Shown in pieces: positions 16,935 through 26,201 of a stretch of 64,000 nt of DNA. Source of the DNA: Helicobacter cholecystus. GTDB taxonomy: Bacteria > Campylobacterota > Campylobacteria > Campylobacterales > Helicobacteraceae. Every line of letters starts with the position of its first letter. Within the stretch, counting starts at the first letter, position 1. Made by a program: the position numbers and the translations under genes. The stretch lies in NCBI RefSeq assembly GCF_003364215.1, contig NZ_NXLU01000001.1, forward strand, positions 124,001-188,000, read 5' to 3'. The notes under the pieces are model-generated. The model worked only from the letters and a program-made list of their open reading frames with translations. It did no database searches and was not told the DNA's origin.

Positions 16935-18721
16935 CACTCTACTGTTACACTCTTGGCTAGATTTCTTGGCATATCTATATCATTTCCAAGCCTCATTGCA
17001 ATCTCTAGGGCAAAAAGTTGGAGGGCACACATCATAGAAAAAAACTCTTGCATATAAGATGAACAAGAAGGGATATAGAGCATATCATCTGCACTCTCAA
17101 ATTCCAGAGAGCTTAGAGCACAAATTGTGGCGTCTCTTGCACTTAATTCTTCGACATTACTTTTAATTTTTTCATACAACAAATGCTCGGGCATCAAAGC
17201 CACAGTAAAAAGTCCAGTATCTGCAAGTGCAATAGGACCATGTTTCATCTCTCCACTGGGATACCCTTCAGCATGTAAATAGCTAATCTCTTTGAGTTTA
17301 AGGGCGGATTCTAAAGCTAAGGGATAGAATACATCTCTTCCAATAAAGAAAAAGCCATGTCCATGTAAATATCGCTTAGAGAGACGTTTAATTTTTTCAT
17401 GCATTTTAACTGAAATCTCCGTTTTTTTAGCACTCTCCACCATATCTGCTATATGGTTTTGCACATCTACTGCACTTAACTTATCTGTAATATGGCCAAT
17501 ATAAGTAGCAAGCATCCAAAGTACCATAACTTGCGTCGCAAAAGCTTTAGTTGATGCCACACCCTTCTCAATTCCTGCACGAGTGAGAAGCACCTCATCG
17601 CATTCTCTTACAATTGAGCTATTATCAACATTACAAATAGCCAAGGTCTTATTCCCATAAGATTTAACAAATTTAATTGCCTCTAATGTATCAAGAGTTT
17701 CTCCACTCTGTGAAATTGCAATAAACAATTCATCGCCTCTAAGTACTGGGGAAGCGTAGCGATATTCACTTGCGATCACAACATTTGTTTTAATCCCTGC
17801 ATAACGCTCTAAAAGATATTTTCCTACCATACCTGCATGATAACTTGTCCCACATGCACAAATTGTAATTTCTCCTACTCCCTCAAAAAAGTTAGCATCA
17901 AGATTTTCAAAATTAATTTTTCCTTCACTTACTCTCCCCATCATTGTTTCAAGCAAAACACTACTTTGCTCATAAATTTCTTTTTCCATAAAATATCTAA
18001 ATCCCTCTTTTTGAGCATAGCCCTTATTTTGTGGGAGTTGCTTAATATTGGGAAGAGAGGAGAAATTATCCATACAGATATAACCCAAAGATCCATCTTC
18101 AAGATAACTTACCTCTTTGGCATATCCTATTAGTGGTGCATCAGAGCTTGCAAGATAGATTCCACCCTCCCCCCTACCAATAATCAAAGGAGAAGCATTT
18201 TTGGCATAAAAGATTTTTTCAGGATCTTTTTTAGTAATCAGTAAAATTGCATATGCACCCCTAAGTTCAGAGATTGTTTTTTTAAATGCTTCAAAGCATT
18301 CTAATCCCTCATTAAGATGCTCCTCAAAAAGATGAACAATCACTTCTGTGTCAGTTTGGGAAAGAAAGTCATGCCCCTTTTTTTCTAATTTCTCTTTGAG
18401 TTCTTTATAATTTTCAATAATTCCATTATGAATGACATTACTAAACTCTGCAACATGAGGGTGGGCATTAGCCTCTGTGGGCTTTCCATGTGTTGCCCAA
18501 CGTGTATGACCGATAGCCACACCAAAACCATTTGAGCTAAAATCTTTGCATTTTTGCTCTAAATTTACAAGTTTTCCCACTGCTTTATAAGTAATGAGCT
18601 CATCATTGCTTAAGGTCGCAATCCCTGCGCTATCATAGCCCCTATATTCCAACTCTTTTAAGCCATTAAGAATAAAGTCTTTCTTTTCATTATTTCCAAT
18701 ATAGCCAACAATCCCACACAT
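16934..18721 (-). CDS. glmS: glutamine-fructose-6-phosphate aminotransferase (isomerising)
   Basis: Makes glucosamine-6-phosphate from fructose-6-phosphate and glutamine, the entry to UDP-GlcNAc, peptidoglycan and LPS synthesis. It begins MCGIVGYIG, with Cys2 as the amidotransferase nucleophile, and has HTRWATHGKPTEANAHPH in the glutaminase domain. Two SIS domains follow (CGTSYHAGMVGKYLLE, SQSGETLDTLEA), and the sequence ends LAKSVTVE as in GlmS. Length 595 is normal. Its stop overlaps the expected start of the permease gene. Confidence 0.98.
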   Translation of the reverse strand: MCGIVGYIGNNEKKDFILNGLKELEYRGYDSAGIATLSNDELITYKAVGKLVNLEQKCKDFSSNGFGVAIGHTRWATHGKPTEANAHPHVAEFSNVIHNGIIENYKELKEKLEKKGHDFLSQTDTEVIVHLFEEHLNEGLECFEAFKKTISELRGAYAILLITKKDPEKIFYAKNASPLIIGRGEGGIYLASSDAPLIGYAKEVSYLEDGSLGYICMDNFSSLPNIKQLPQNKGYAQKEGFRYFMEKEIYEQSSVLLETMMGRVSEGKINFENLDANFFEGVGEITICACGTSYHAGMVGKYLLERYAGIKTNVVIASEYRYASPVLRGDELFIAISQSGETLDTLEAIKFVKSYGNKTLAICNVDNSSIVRECDEVLLTRAGIEKGVASTKAFATQVMVLWMLATYIGHITDKLSAVDVQNHIADMVESAKKTEISVKMHEKIKRLSKRYLHGHGFFFIGRDVFYPLALESALKLKEISYLHAEGYPSGEMKHGPIALADTGLFTVALMPEHLLYEKIKSNVEELSARDATICALSSLEFESADDMLYIPSCSSYMQEFFSMMCALQLFALEIAMRLGNDIDMPRNLAKSVTVE

Positions 18722-19056
18722 TCTTTACCTTTTTAAAGAAATAAAGTTTGTATTTTATCTAACTCCCTCTTTGCTTTTAGTTTTTTACCCATTTCTCTTT
18801 TAAAAGTTTTTAAACTTTTTAATTTCTAATCCAGATTTTTAAATGCCCATCCTATACGTTTTAATGGCAATTTTGACGATTTATTTAGACAACAAGTCAC
18901 AATCATTAAGCCATCAAAGATCATAAGTGCAAAAAAGAAAAATCTACTCTTTTTTCTCCACAATATTCATTTGTATTGACAAGCACTCCTAAAAAGATTT
19001 TTTGATGGTTTTGATGTTATGATTCAAAGTTATATTTGAAATCTTTAGGGCAAAGT
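18722..19056. other. intergenic region between glmS and DMT transporter
   Basis: 335 AT-rich bases between divergent genes. They hold the glmS and transporter promoters, but no hexamer stands out. No tRNA cloverleaf, riboswitch or glmS-type ribozyme fold was recognised, and no convincing coding frame is present. Confidence 0.5.
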
Positions 19057-19980
19057 ATGAAAAATCAAGATTCTCTAGGTATTCTCTCTATGCTTTTGGC
19101 GTGCCTATTTTTTTCCTTGATGAATGCCTTAATTAAAATCCTCTCTCAAGATATCTCCATTATGCAATCCATGTTTTTTCGCTCACTCTTAATGAGCGGT
19201 TTTATTCTTTTACTTTTTTTAATTACTCCACTTAAACGCAGCAACTCTCAAGGTGGATATCTCCCTTTACTGATACGCACCTGCTTTGGAGGAGTGAGTA
19301 TGCTTCTTACATTCTATAATATTGCAACTATCCCTTTAGGAATCGCCTCCACATTTGCTCAAACCACTCCATTATATGCAGTATTTCTAGCCTATTTCTT
19401 TCTCAAAGAAACTCTCTCTCCTCTTGTTTTTATTGCCACAGCATTAGGGTTTGTAGGGATCTTATTAATTAGCTCACCTAGCTCTCATATTCCCTTTGTT
19501 AATATTATTGTAGGTATTCTTAGTGGACTTGGGGCTGCAATAGCACTTGTGAGTGTAAGGGAATGTAAAAAATATTTTGAAGAAAGAGTGATTATTCTAG
19601 CCTTTGGGATTGTAGCTACACTTTTAAGTTTGGGGTGCTTGATGATTGGAGAGTTTTATCCTATTGAAATTTTTGTTTGGCGGAGTATTGAGGGAGATTT
19701 ATGGTGGGTGATACTCATTATGGGGATTTGTGGAACTTTGGGGCAATACTTTATGACCAAAGCTTTTATCCTTGCTCCTGCAGGAATCATTTCCCCTATT
19801 GATTACACAAAAATTATTTTTAGTCTGATTTTTGGAATTTATTTAGGAGATCAATTGCCAAATTTGACAAGCTTAATGGGTATGATGTTTGTCATTGTTT
19901 CAGGAGTAATGATTGCCCTACCTATTTTTATCAAGGACTATAAGAGAAATGCAAATTCAAGAACTTCTAAAAATCAGTAA
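19057..19980 (+). CDS. DMT/EamA-family transporter
   Basis: About ten membrane helices arranged as two EamA repeats, a pattern typical of drug/metabolite exporters (for example FFSLMNALIKILSQDISIMQSMFFRS and GILSGLGAAIALVSVRECKK). The start is taken at ATG (MKNQDSLG), which follows TTTAGGGCAAAG; an in-frame TTG 7 codons earlier is less likely. 307 residues. The substrate is unknown. Its end overlaps the CoA-binding gene by 32 bases. Confidence 0.85.
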   Translation: MKNQDSLGILSMLLACLFFSLMNALIKILSQDISIMQSMFFRSLLMSGFILLLFLITPLKRSNSQGGYLPLLIRTCFGGVSMLLTFYNIATIPLGIASTFAQTTPLYAVFLAYFFLKETLSPLVFIATALGFVGILLISSPSSHIPFVNIIVGILSGLGAAIALVSVRECKKYFEERVIILAFGIVATLLSLGCLMIGEFYPIEIFVWRSIEGDLWWVILIMGICGTLGQYFMTKAFILAPAGIISPIDYTKIIFSLIFGIYLGDQLPNLTSLMGMMFVIVSGVMIALPIFIKDYKRNANSRTSKNQ

Positions 19981-20353
19981 AAATATTGCCATTATTGGAC
20001 TTTCTCCTCTGCCCTCAAAGCCAAGCTTTCAAGTAGCCTCATATCTACAAACAAAAGGGTATAAAATTTTTCCTATTTACCCTAGGGGTGAAGAGATTTT
20101 AGGAGAGAAGGTCTATAAAGATCTCGATGAGCTTCAAGAAGAAATGGATATTTTTCTCATCTTTAGAAATGGGGAAAAATGCTATACAATCACCCAAGAG
20201 ATTCTCTCATCTTTTAAACCCAAAGTAATTTGGCTTCAACTTGGAATCTGCAATCAAGAAGCAAAAGCTCTGGCTGTTCAAAAAGGAGTGATGTTTGTGC
20301 AAGATTGTTGTATCAAAATTGAAAGAGAAAAGTATGAATGCAAAAAAGTATGA
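19949..20353 (+). CDS. CoA-binding protein (YccU family)
   Basis: Small Rossmann-type protein. It opens MQIQELLKISKNIAIIGLSPLPSKPSF, the nucleotide-binding N terminus of the CoA_binding family, and continues with PRGEEILGEKVYKDLDEL and the C-terminal VIWLQLG-IC... GVMFVQDCCIKIE, all close to YccU. The start is set at this internal Met; a longer frame would run further into the transporter gene. 134 residues. Members bind CoA, but the role is not established. Confidence 0.85.
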   Translation: MQIQELLKISKNIAIIGLSPLPSKPSFQVASYLQTKGYKIFPIYPRGEEILGEKVYKDLDELQEEMDIFLIFRNGEKCYTITQEILSSFKPKVIWLQLGICNQEAKALAVQKGVMFVQDCCIKIEREKYECKKV

Positions 20354-21519
20354 GTGAGAGAAAAGCAAATATTTATTTTTTCCTGATTGTTTGTCTTGAT
20401 GCTTTAATGCTTTGTCTCATGATTGATGAGATCAGTATCAGCTATAAAGAAGCATTGATTTATTTCTCTCAAAACACAGTTGCTGGAAATATTGCATATC
20501 TAAGCACACAAATTTTTGGACGCAATGACTTTGGACTGAGACTCCCCTTTTTACTTACTCATCTATGCAATCTCTATTTACTTTATGAGATTTGCAAATA
20601 CTATCTTAAACATCCTATTGACAGGCTTTTATGTGTAGGAATCTTTGCACTTTTACCTGGAATTAATCTCATTTCAATTTTTGTTCATAAAAGTGTTTTT
20701 GTTCTATTCTTAACACTTCTACTTTGCTTCTTACATATCAAGCGCTATCGTATACTTTTCTACCCTCTTTGTGCGACAGCAAGTTTTTTAGATCCTGCTT
20801 TTAGCATTATCTTTCTTGCTCTTTTTCTATATTCACTCAAACACAAGCACAATAAAACTCTCTTCTTTTCACTCTTTTGCTTTAGTGCAAACATGTATCT
20901 TTTTAATCTTCATATTAAAGGGATTCCTCAAGGACACTTTCTTGACACACTTGGATTACTCTCTTTATTGTATTCACCCATGTTATTTGTTTATTTTTTC
21001 TACACACTTTATCACTCACTTTTAAGAAAAGAACATTCTTTTATTCTGTATGTGAGTGCAACAAGCATTGTTTTTACCATTGTGCTTTCTTTAAGACAGG
21101 AGATTGATTTATACACTTTCCTTCCCCTAAGTGCTGTAGGACTACCTGTAATGATTAAAGTTTTTATGCATGATTTAAGAATCCGACTTAAACCTTTTAG
21201 AATCTCCTATCTTAGACGCTTTTATTTCATCATTATTCCTCTTTTATTAGAAATTTCACTTCTATTTTGTAACAAAATCTTCTTTCTTTTTGATAAGCAC
21301 CATTTCCTAGATAACTTTTATTATTCCAAAGAAATTGCCAAAGAACTCAAAGCTAAAAACATTTATGCCATCAAAACTCATGCCAAACTTGCACTTCCTT
21401 TAAAATTCTATGGTATTTCTCCTTTCTCCCCCCTTTCTCTTATTCCAAAAGAAAATGGCTCAATCAAGGTTGAATATCTCCACCGCAATATCAGAGAATA
21501 TGAAATTACAGGTTTATAA
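20338..21519 (+). CDS. ArnT/PMT-like integral membrane protein
   Basis: 393 residues with roughly ten membrane helices. The N-terminal segment YFSQNTVAGNIAYLSTQIFGRNDFGLRLPF looks like the periplasmic loop of glycosyltransferase family 39 (ArnT/PMT) enzymes, which use polyprenyl-phosphate sugars to modify lipid A or proteins. The usual acidic DE motif of that loop is not obvious, so catalysis is uncertain. Overlaps the CoA-binding gene by 16 bases and the following pseudopilin by 20. Confidence 0.6.
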   Translation: MQKSMSERKANIYFFLIVCLDALMLCLMIDEISISYKEALIYFSQNTVAGNIAYLSTQIFGRNDFGLRLPFLLTHLCNLYLLYEICKYYLKHPIDRLLCVGIFALLPGINLISIFVHKSVFVLFLTLLLCFLHIKRYRILFYPLCATASFLDPAFSIIFLALFLYSLKHKHNKTLFFSLFCFSANMYLFNLHIKGIPQGHFLDTLGLLSLLYSPMLFVYFFYTLYHSLLRKEHSFILYVSATSIVFTIVLSLRQEIDLYTFLPLSAVGLPVMIKVFMHDLRIRLKPFRISYLRRFYFIIIPLLLEISLLFCNKIFFLFDKHHFLDNFYYSKEIAKELKAKNIYAIKTHAKLALPLKFYGISPFSPLSLIPKENGSIKVEYLHRNIREYEITGL

Positions 21520-22264
21520 AAGCTCAAAAGGTTTTGGACTCTTAGAGGTTATGATTGTTTTTATTATTGCTAGTATTATGCTCACTTTAACAATCCCAAA
21601 AGTAGATGAAGGGATTGAGCAGGCAAGTAAAATCTTGCTCTCTGATATTCTTCTTACTCAAAACCTAGCACTCAGTGATGATAGATTTTATTTACAAATT
21701 TCTTTTACACACCCTTTTAAACTCCTCTCTCCCTCTATTGATACTCAAATCCTTCTTGCTCAACCCCAAAAAAATATGTGGCAAATCCAATTTCACACAA
21801 GTGGTATTTATACACAAAATAGTTATAGCATCTACAACGATACTCCCAGAATCTCTACAACAACAAATTATGATGGCCGTCCAATGAGTGGAGATTTTAT
21901 TGCAGTAAGTCCAAGCAACTCCCAATGCCTAAGTGGATACAACAATACCAATATTTCTGATTTTTGCAAAAACAATACCCATCCTAATGTGAGATTAAAA
22001 GAACGATTTGGGATTGAGGAAATACAAATCTTTGCTCAAAAATCCTGCAAAGAAAAAGGAGGGGGAAGAGTGTATTTTGATCAATTAGGAAAACCTTATT
22101 GTGGGAAAAACCCTACGCCTCTTACTGAGCCTTTTATCATTACCTTAAAAAAGGCAAAAGCACAAAAAAGCATTGTCATTACACCGCTGAGCTCTTATAC
22201 TTATATTTCCTCAAATCCAACCCCTAAATTTACAAAAGAGCAAAAGCAAGGAGGGGTAAAGTGA
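21500..22264 (+). CDS. type II/IV pseudopilin-like protein
   Basis: Start set at the Met giving MKLQVYKSSKGFGLLEVMIVFII: a basic leader, Gly before the cleavage site, Phe +1 and Glu +5. A 30-residue upstream extension would hide the signal. The 230-residue periplasmic domain has several Cys (SQCLSG, FCKNN, KSCKEK, PYCGKN), suggesting disulfides. It overlaps the end of the membrane-protein gene. This is the fourth pseudopilin-like gene in the window and lies 18 kb from the other three. Confidence 0.72.
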   Translation: MKLQVYKSSKGFGLLEVMIVFIIASIMLTLTIPKVDEGIEQASKILLSDILLTQNLALSDDRFYLQISFTHPFKLLSPSIDTQILLAQPQKNMWQIQFHTSGIYTQNSYSIYNDTPRISTTTNYDGRPMSGDFIAVSPSNSQCLSGYNNTNISDFCKNNTHPNVRLKERFGIEEIQIFAQKSCKEKGGGRVYFDQLGKPYCGKNPTPLTEPFIITLKKAKAQKSIVITPLSSYTYISSNPTPKFTKEQKQGGVK

Positions 22265-22684
22265 TTATAAAGTTGGGTTTAAAAGATATCTCTCCAATAT
22301 AATCATTGCCGCAAGACTATCAAGCTCACCGTTTTTAATTTTTTCACTTCGTTCTTTTTTTTTCAACAAAAATAATCGCTCCTGAGCTTCTATTGAACTA
22401 TAACTCTCATCAACATAAATAATCTGACCCTTAAAATCTACAAGAGAAATAAAATGCTTGATTCTACGTTCCATTATGTGTTCTTCTTCATTAAGCTCAC
22501 TTTTTGGAATCCCCACAATAAGCGTATGGATTTGCTTTTCTTCTAATAAAGTTTTAAATGCTTGTGAGGCTTGTTTACGGTTTTTTCTAAGAATGGGTTG
22601 GAGGGGCAAAATAATATGATTGCAATAAAGCGCTATGCCAATACGTTTTAATCCAATATCACAAGCAAGAAGATTAGAGCACAT
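22265..22684 (-). CDS. ruvX: RuvX/YqgF-family nuclease
   Basis: RNase H-like fold with N-terminal LLACDIGLKRIGIALY, where the Asp is catalytic, then LIVGIPKS, VDESYSSIEAQ and a final GELDSLAAMIILERYL with the conserved D.AA. The family matures the 16S rRNA 5' end and resembles Holliday-junction resolvases. The start is placed at MCSNLL just ahead of the conserved core; MESFMCSN, 4 codons earlier, is also possible. It overlaps the dprA stop. It follows dprA as in H. pylori. Confidence 0.88.
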   Translation of the reverse strand: MCSNLLACDIGLKRIGIALYCNHIILPLQPILRKNRKQASQAFKTLLEEKQIHTLIVGIPKSELNEEEHIMERRIKHFISLVDFKGQIIYVDESYSSIEAQERLFLLKKKERSEKIKNGELDSLAAMIILERYLLNPTL

Positions 22685-23441
22685 AAAGGATTCCATTATT
22701 TCTTTTGATTTTTCCCTCAAACTCATATTCATAAATTTTCTCTCCAAAACGCTCATATGCTTCCTCAAAACTAGGCATTCTCTTACAAAACTTCAAAACC
22801 TCATCATTCACTGGAGCAAATGAATCCTCAAACCATTCTTTAATCCATTCATTCACACAATAAATTGCCTTGGCCTCTCTATCTGCAAGCAAGGCATTTG
22901 TTCCCTCGCTCTCTCCTAGGCGATGAGGCAAAACATAAAGAGGCTTTTTCAACTCTATGGCAATTCTTGCACTCTGCATAGATCCACTACACAAGTCGGC
23001 TTGTGGGATAATCACACAATCGCTTAAAGCAATCACAAGGCGATTTCTTTGTAAGAAATGATACCCTCTAGGTAAGCTAATATTTTCATATTCACTCAAT
23101 GCTAGAGCTTCAGAATAAATCGTGGAAATGATTTTTGCATTGCTTGAAGGATAAATATGTTCTAGATCGGTTGGGGCAATCATAATCGTGCGAGGAAAAG
23201 CTCCACTATGAGCGATGATGTCTATCCCCAAGGCTCCACCACTTACAACCACTCCCCCATTCTTTGCAATCATCTTAGCTAAAGTTTGAGTATAAACTCT
23301 TGCATAAGGATTGGGCTTGCGTGTCCCTACAATTGCAATTTTTCTCTTAGAAGATAATAATCCTGTATCACCCTTGGCAAAAATCTTTTTAGGAGGATTT
23401 TTTAAGAGATTAAACTCCAAGGGAGTGGGGATAATCTTCAT
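22674..23441 (-). CDS. dprA: DNA-processing protein DprA
   Basis: Loads RecA onto incoming single-stranded DNA during natural transformation. The Rossmann-like core is visible: KIAIVGTRKPNPYARVYT, VVVSGGALGIDIIAHSGA, IAPTDLEHIYPSSNAKI, LQRNRLVIALSDCVIIPQADLCSGSM. Only the core is present in 255 residues, with no SAM or C-terminal winged-helix domain apparent. It is preceded by a small lipoprotein and followed by ruvX with overlaps at both ends. Together with the pseudopilins it hints at competence. Confidence 0.94.
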   Translation of the reverse strand: MKIIPTPLEFNLLKNPPKKIFAKGDTGLLSSKRKIAIVGTRKPNPYARVYTQTLAKMIAKNGGVVVSGGALGIDIIAHSGAFPRTIMIAPTDLEHIYPSSNAKIISTIYSEALALSEYENISLPRGYHFLQRNRLVIALSDCVIIPQADLCSGSMQSARIAIELKKPLYVLPHRLGESEGTNALLADREAKAIYCVNEWIKEWFEDSFAPVNDEVLKFCKRMPSFEEAYERFGEKIYEYEFEGKIKRNNGILYVL

Positions 23442-23644
23442 TGAATCTGAATTATTTGCTCTTGGGGGACTAAGGGAATATCTTCAAGCTTAAGAGAATC
23501 TTCTTTTATTGCTTCTAACTCTTGCTCTTGAGTAAATCTTGAGGGTGCTGAAGTGGGAGATTGGATTATTTGAATAGAAGCTTGGTCAGATGAACATCCT
23601 AAAAATAAAATTGCAAATAAACATCCTAAAATTGCGTAACCCAT
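23438..23644 (-). CDS. small lipoprotein
   Basis: A 68-residue protein with a clear lipobox (LFLGC, Cys17). The mature part is about 50 residues, rich in Gln, Glu and Pro. No known domain. It lies between ilvC and dprA and overlaps both genes by a few bases, so it is translated in this operon. In H. pylori the same interval holds minD and minE, as I recall it, so the content here differs. Confidence 0.65.
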   Translation of the reverse strand: MGYAILGCLFAILFLGCSSDQASIQIIQSPTSAPSRFTQEQELEAIKEDSLKLEDIPLVPQEQIIQIQ

Positions 23645-24621
23645 GGCATTAATCCTCTCATCTGTTTCCCAGTTTTCTCAATTTGAGAATCTTGAAGAAT
23701 TTTACGCTCTTTTTGAAGTGTAGAAAACCCCTCTTCCCTCTCTTGTATAAACTTTTTAGCAAATTTGCCTTCTTGAATATCACGCAAAATCGCCTTCATT
23801 TCTTCTTTAACTTGCGCATTAATAATACGTTCTCCTGCAAGAATATCTCCATATTCAGCAGTATTTGAAATATGCTCCCGCATATAAGCAATCCCTTTGG
23901 CGTAAATAAGATCCATTACAATCTTTGCTTCATGCAAACATTCAAAATATGCTACCTCTTGGGGATATCCTGCCTGTGTAAGTGTCTCAAAGCCAGCCCT
24001 AATCAATGCTTCCAATCCTCCACAAATCACACTTTGCTCTGAGAAAAGATCACATTCATACTCATCTTTAAAACTACTCTGAAAAATTGCACTTTTTCCG
24101 CTTCCCAAAGCACAAGCATACTCAAGTGCAATGTCTTGAGCATGATGCGAGAAATCTTGATGCACTCCTATAAGGCTAACCACTCCTCTACCCTCAAGAT
24201 ATTCACTCCTCACAGCTCTTCCTGCTCCCTTAGGAGCAACCAAAATAACATCAACAAAACTTGGAGGAATAATTTCACCCACCACAATACTAAAGCCATG
24301 AGAGAAAAGAAGAACTTGACCCTCCTGTAAATAAGGAGAAATACTACAAAACACTTCTTTATGCCACTCATCAGGGAGCAAAAAAGCTAAAATGTCACAC
24401 TCTTTTACTGATTGCTCTATATTCAATACCTCAAAACCTAATTCCTGTGCACTCTTAATTGAAGGAGAATCTTCTCTTAAAGCAATTTTTACATCTAGTC
24501 CACTATCTTTAAGGTTTTGGGCTTGGGCCTTACCTTGAGCACCAAAACCTAAGATTGCAATTTTTTTATTAGAGAGCAAATGTGTATGAATATCATCTTG
24601 GGTATAGAGTTTTAAAGCCAT
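23626..24621 (-). CDS. ilvC: ketol-acid reductoisomerase
   Basis: Second step of branched-chain amino-acid synthesis: isomerises and reduces acetolactate with NADPH. The Rossmann motif ILGFGAQGKAQAQNLKDSG is at residues about 24-42, and FLLPDEWHKEVF, LVAPKGAGRAVR and the C-terminal domain with FSEQSVICGGLEALIRAGFETL (metal-binding Glu residues) are present. Length 331 is normal for class I. It overlaps the lipoprotein gene by 19 bases. Confidence 0.97.
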   Translation of the reverse strand: MALKLYTQDDIHTHLLSNKKIAILGFGAQGKAQAQNLKDSGLDVKIALREDSPSIKSAQELGFEVLNIEQSVKECDILAFLLPDEWHKEVFCSISPYLQEGQVLLFSHGFSIVVGEIIPPSFVDVILVAPKGAGRAVRSEYLEGRGVVSLIGVHQDFSHHAQDIALEYACALGSGKSAIFQSSFKDEYECDLFSEQSVICGGLEALIRAGFETLTQAGYPQEVAYFECLHEAKIVMDLIYAKGIAYMREHISNTAEYGDILAGERIINAQVKEEMKAILRDIQEGKFAKKFIQEREEGFSTLQKERKILQDSQIEKTGKQMRGLMPWVTQF

Positions 24622-24630
24622 TCTTTCTCC

Positions 24631-25080
24631 TTATTCAAACATATCTTTTTCCCAAAAGAAATCAATCCAATCCATAGGCTCTTTGAGAAAAAAATCTGCT
24701 TGGAAAATTGCTGTAGATTTTTGGAAAATTGCAGAAGTATAAAAATTAATACAAGGATTGAGTGATTTAAGCATATCTACAATTTTTATTAAACTCTTAC
24801 CACTATCCACAATCTCATCAACAATCAGAACTTTATCAAACTCTTCGGGAATACTGGGGATATTTTTAATAATAAGGTCACCTTGCTTATCACCTTGATA
24901 AGAGATGGCATTAAGAGTATAAACTTCCCTAAGATCCCATCTTAATGAGAGTAAATGTGCCATAGTTAGCCCACCTCTTGAAATTGCGATGATTGCATCA
25001 GGTTTTCCAATTTCATTATCAATCTTATTATAGAGATCTTTTAAATCTTGTAAAAACTCTTCATAAGAATAATATTTCAT
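24631..25080 (-). CDS. purine-type phosphoribosyltransferase
   Basis: 149 residues with the PRPP-binding loop VLIVDEIVDSGKSL and the substrate region IAISRGGLTMAHLLSLRW. The pattern resembles Gpt-type xanthine-guanine phosphoribosyltransferase, which salvages purines. ATG was preferred over a GTG two codons earlier because AAGGAG lies 5 bases ahead. It lies between mqnE and ilvC, with short gaps. The exact purine substrate is not resolvable from these motifs. Confidence 0.82.
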   Translation of the reverse strand: MKYYSYEEFLQDLKDLYNKIDNEIGKPDAIIAISRGGLTMAHLLSLRWDLREVYTLNAISYQGDKQGDLIIKNIPSIPEEFDKVLIVDEIVDSGKSLIKIVDMLKSLNPCINFYTSAIFQKSTAIFQADFFLKEPMDWIDFFWEKDMFE

Positions 25081-25091
25081 CTGCACTCCTT

Positions 25092-26159
25092 TTAGTAGGT
25101 CTTGATAATATGATAAAGACTATCGCGTTCCACAGGAATAAAACCCGCATCTTTGATTTTATAAACCAAATCTTCAAGCTCTACTCCATGAGCACTTTTT
25201 GCTCCTGCACGTGATTGAATACTTTCTACTTCAATCGTTCCATCAATATCATCAGCTCCAAATTCTTGAGCCACAAGTGCAAGATTTAATCCCAAAGTTG
25301 CCCAATAAGCTTTAATATGAGAAATATTATCCAGCAAGATTCTCGCAATGCTTAGGGTTTTTAAAATTTCTTGAGAAGTGGGGAAAGATTTAACATTTAA
25401 AAAATTATTTTCTTTTTGATAAAGCAGAGGAATGAAGGCATTGTAACCTCCATGATTTTGGGTATTTTGCATTGCCTTTAATCGCAAAATATGATCAATT
25501 CTATGCTTCCTCTCTTCTATATGACCAAAAAGCATTGTTGCATTACTATAGCGCCCCATCTTATGCCAAAGGGAATGAATATGTAACCATTCATTAGATT
25601 TAACCTTGCCTTGGCAAATGATTTTTCTCACCCCCTCATCAAAAATTTCAGCACCACCTCCAGGCATAGAATCTACCCCTGCATTTGCCATATCCTCTAA
25701 TACTTGCTCATAGCTTTTGGCAAAACGTCGGGAAAAGTAATCTACTTCAGCTGCCGTCATTGCCTTAATGTGCAAGGCAGGAAAAGCACTTTTAATCTCT
25801 TTAAACATTCCCATATACCACTCATACGTATAGTTTGGAGAATGTGAGCTAACAATATGTACCTCTTTTGCCCCTTTATGGACTGCATTTTGGGCAATTG
25901 TAAGAATTTCATCAAGATTCATCTCATAACTATTTGGGTTTTTACGGCTTGCAGAAAATGCACAAAACTTACATACATCTGCACAAATATTGCTAGGATT
26001 AATATGGCGATTAATATTAAAAAAAACCTGATTACTGAATTTTTCTCTTCGAATTTTATCTGCAGCTTCACCTAAAGTATAAAGATCATAATCATATAGC
26101 TTTGTTAGTTCATTTACAGGGAGTGCTTCACCCTCTAAAACACGCTCTAAAATTTCCAT
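25092..26159 (-). CDS. mqnE: aminofutalosine synthase (radical SAM)
   Basis: Radical-SAM enzyme of the futalosine menaquinone pathway; combines 3-[(1-carboxyvinyl)oxy]benzoate with SAM. The [4Fe-4S] site is CADVCKFC (C-x3-C-x2-C) near residue 60, preceded by NRHINPSNI. PGGGAEIF, WLHIHSLWHKMG and SNATMLFGHIEERKHRIDH are typical of MqnE rather than MqnC. Length 355 is normal. The remaining genes of the pathway are not in this window. Confidence 0.93.
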   Translation of the reverse strand: MEILERVLEGEALPVNELTKLYDYDLYTLGEAADKIRREKFSNQVFFNINRHINPSNICADVCKFCAFSASRKNPNSYEMNLDEILTIAQNAVHKGAKEVHIVSSHSPNYTYEWYMGMFKEIKSAFPALHIKAMTAAEVDYFSRRFAKSYEQVLEDMANAGVDSMPGGGAEIFDEGVRKIICQGKVKSNEWLHIHSLWHKMGRYSNATMLFGHIEERKHRIDHILRLKAMQNTQNHGGYNAFIPLLYQKENNFLNVKSFPTSQEILKTLSIARILLDNISHIKAYWATLGLNLALVAQEFGADDIDGTIEVESIQSRAGAKSAHGVELEDLVYKIKDAGFIPVERDSLYHIIKTY

Positions 26160-26201
26160 TTTCTTCCTCGATAAATTAAAGGATAAAATTTTAGCTTCTT
26201 T

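Noticed and set aside
18722-19056. glmS ribozyme or riboswitch ahead of glmS
   Set aside because: No conserved core or pseudoknot sequence is visible; such ribozymes are mainly in Firmicutes.
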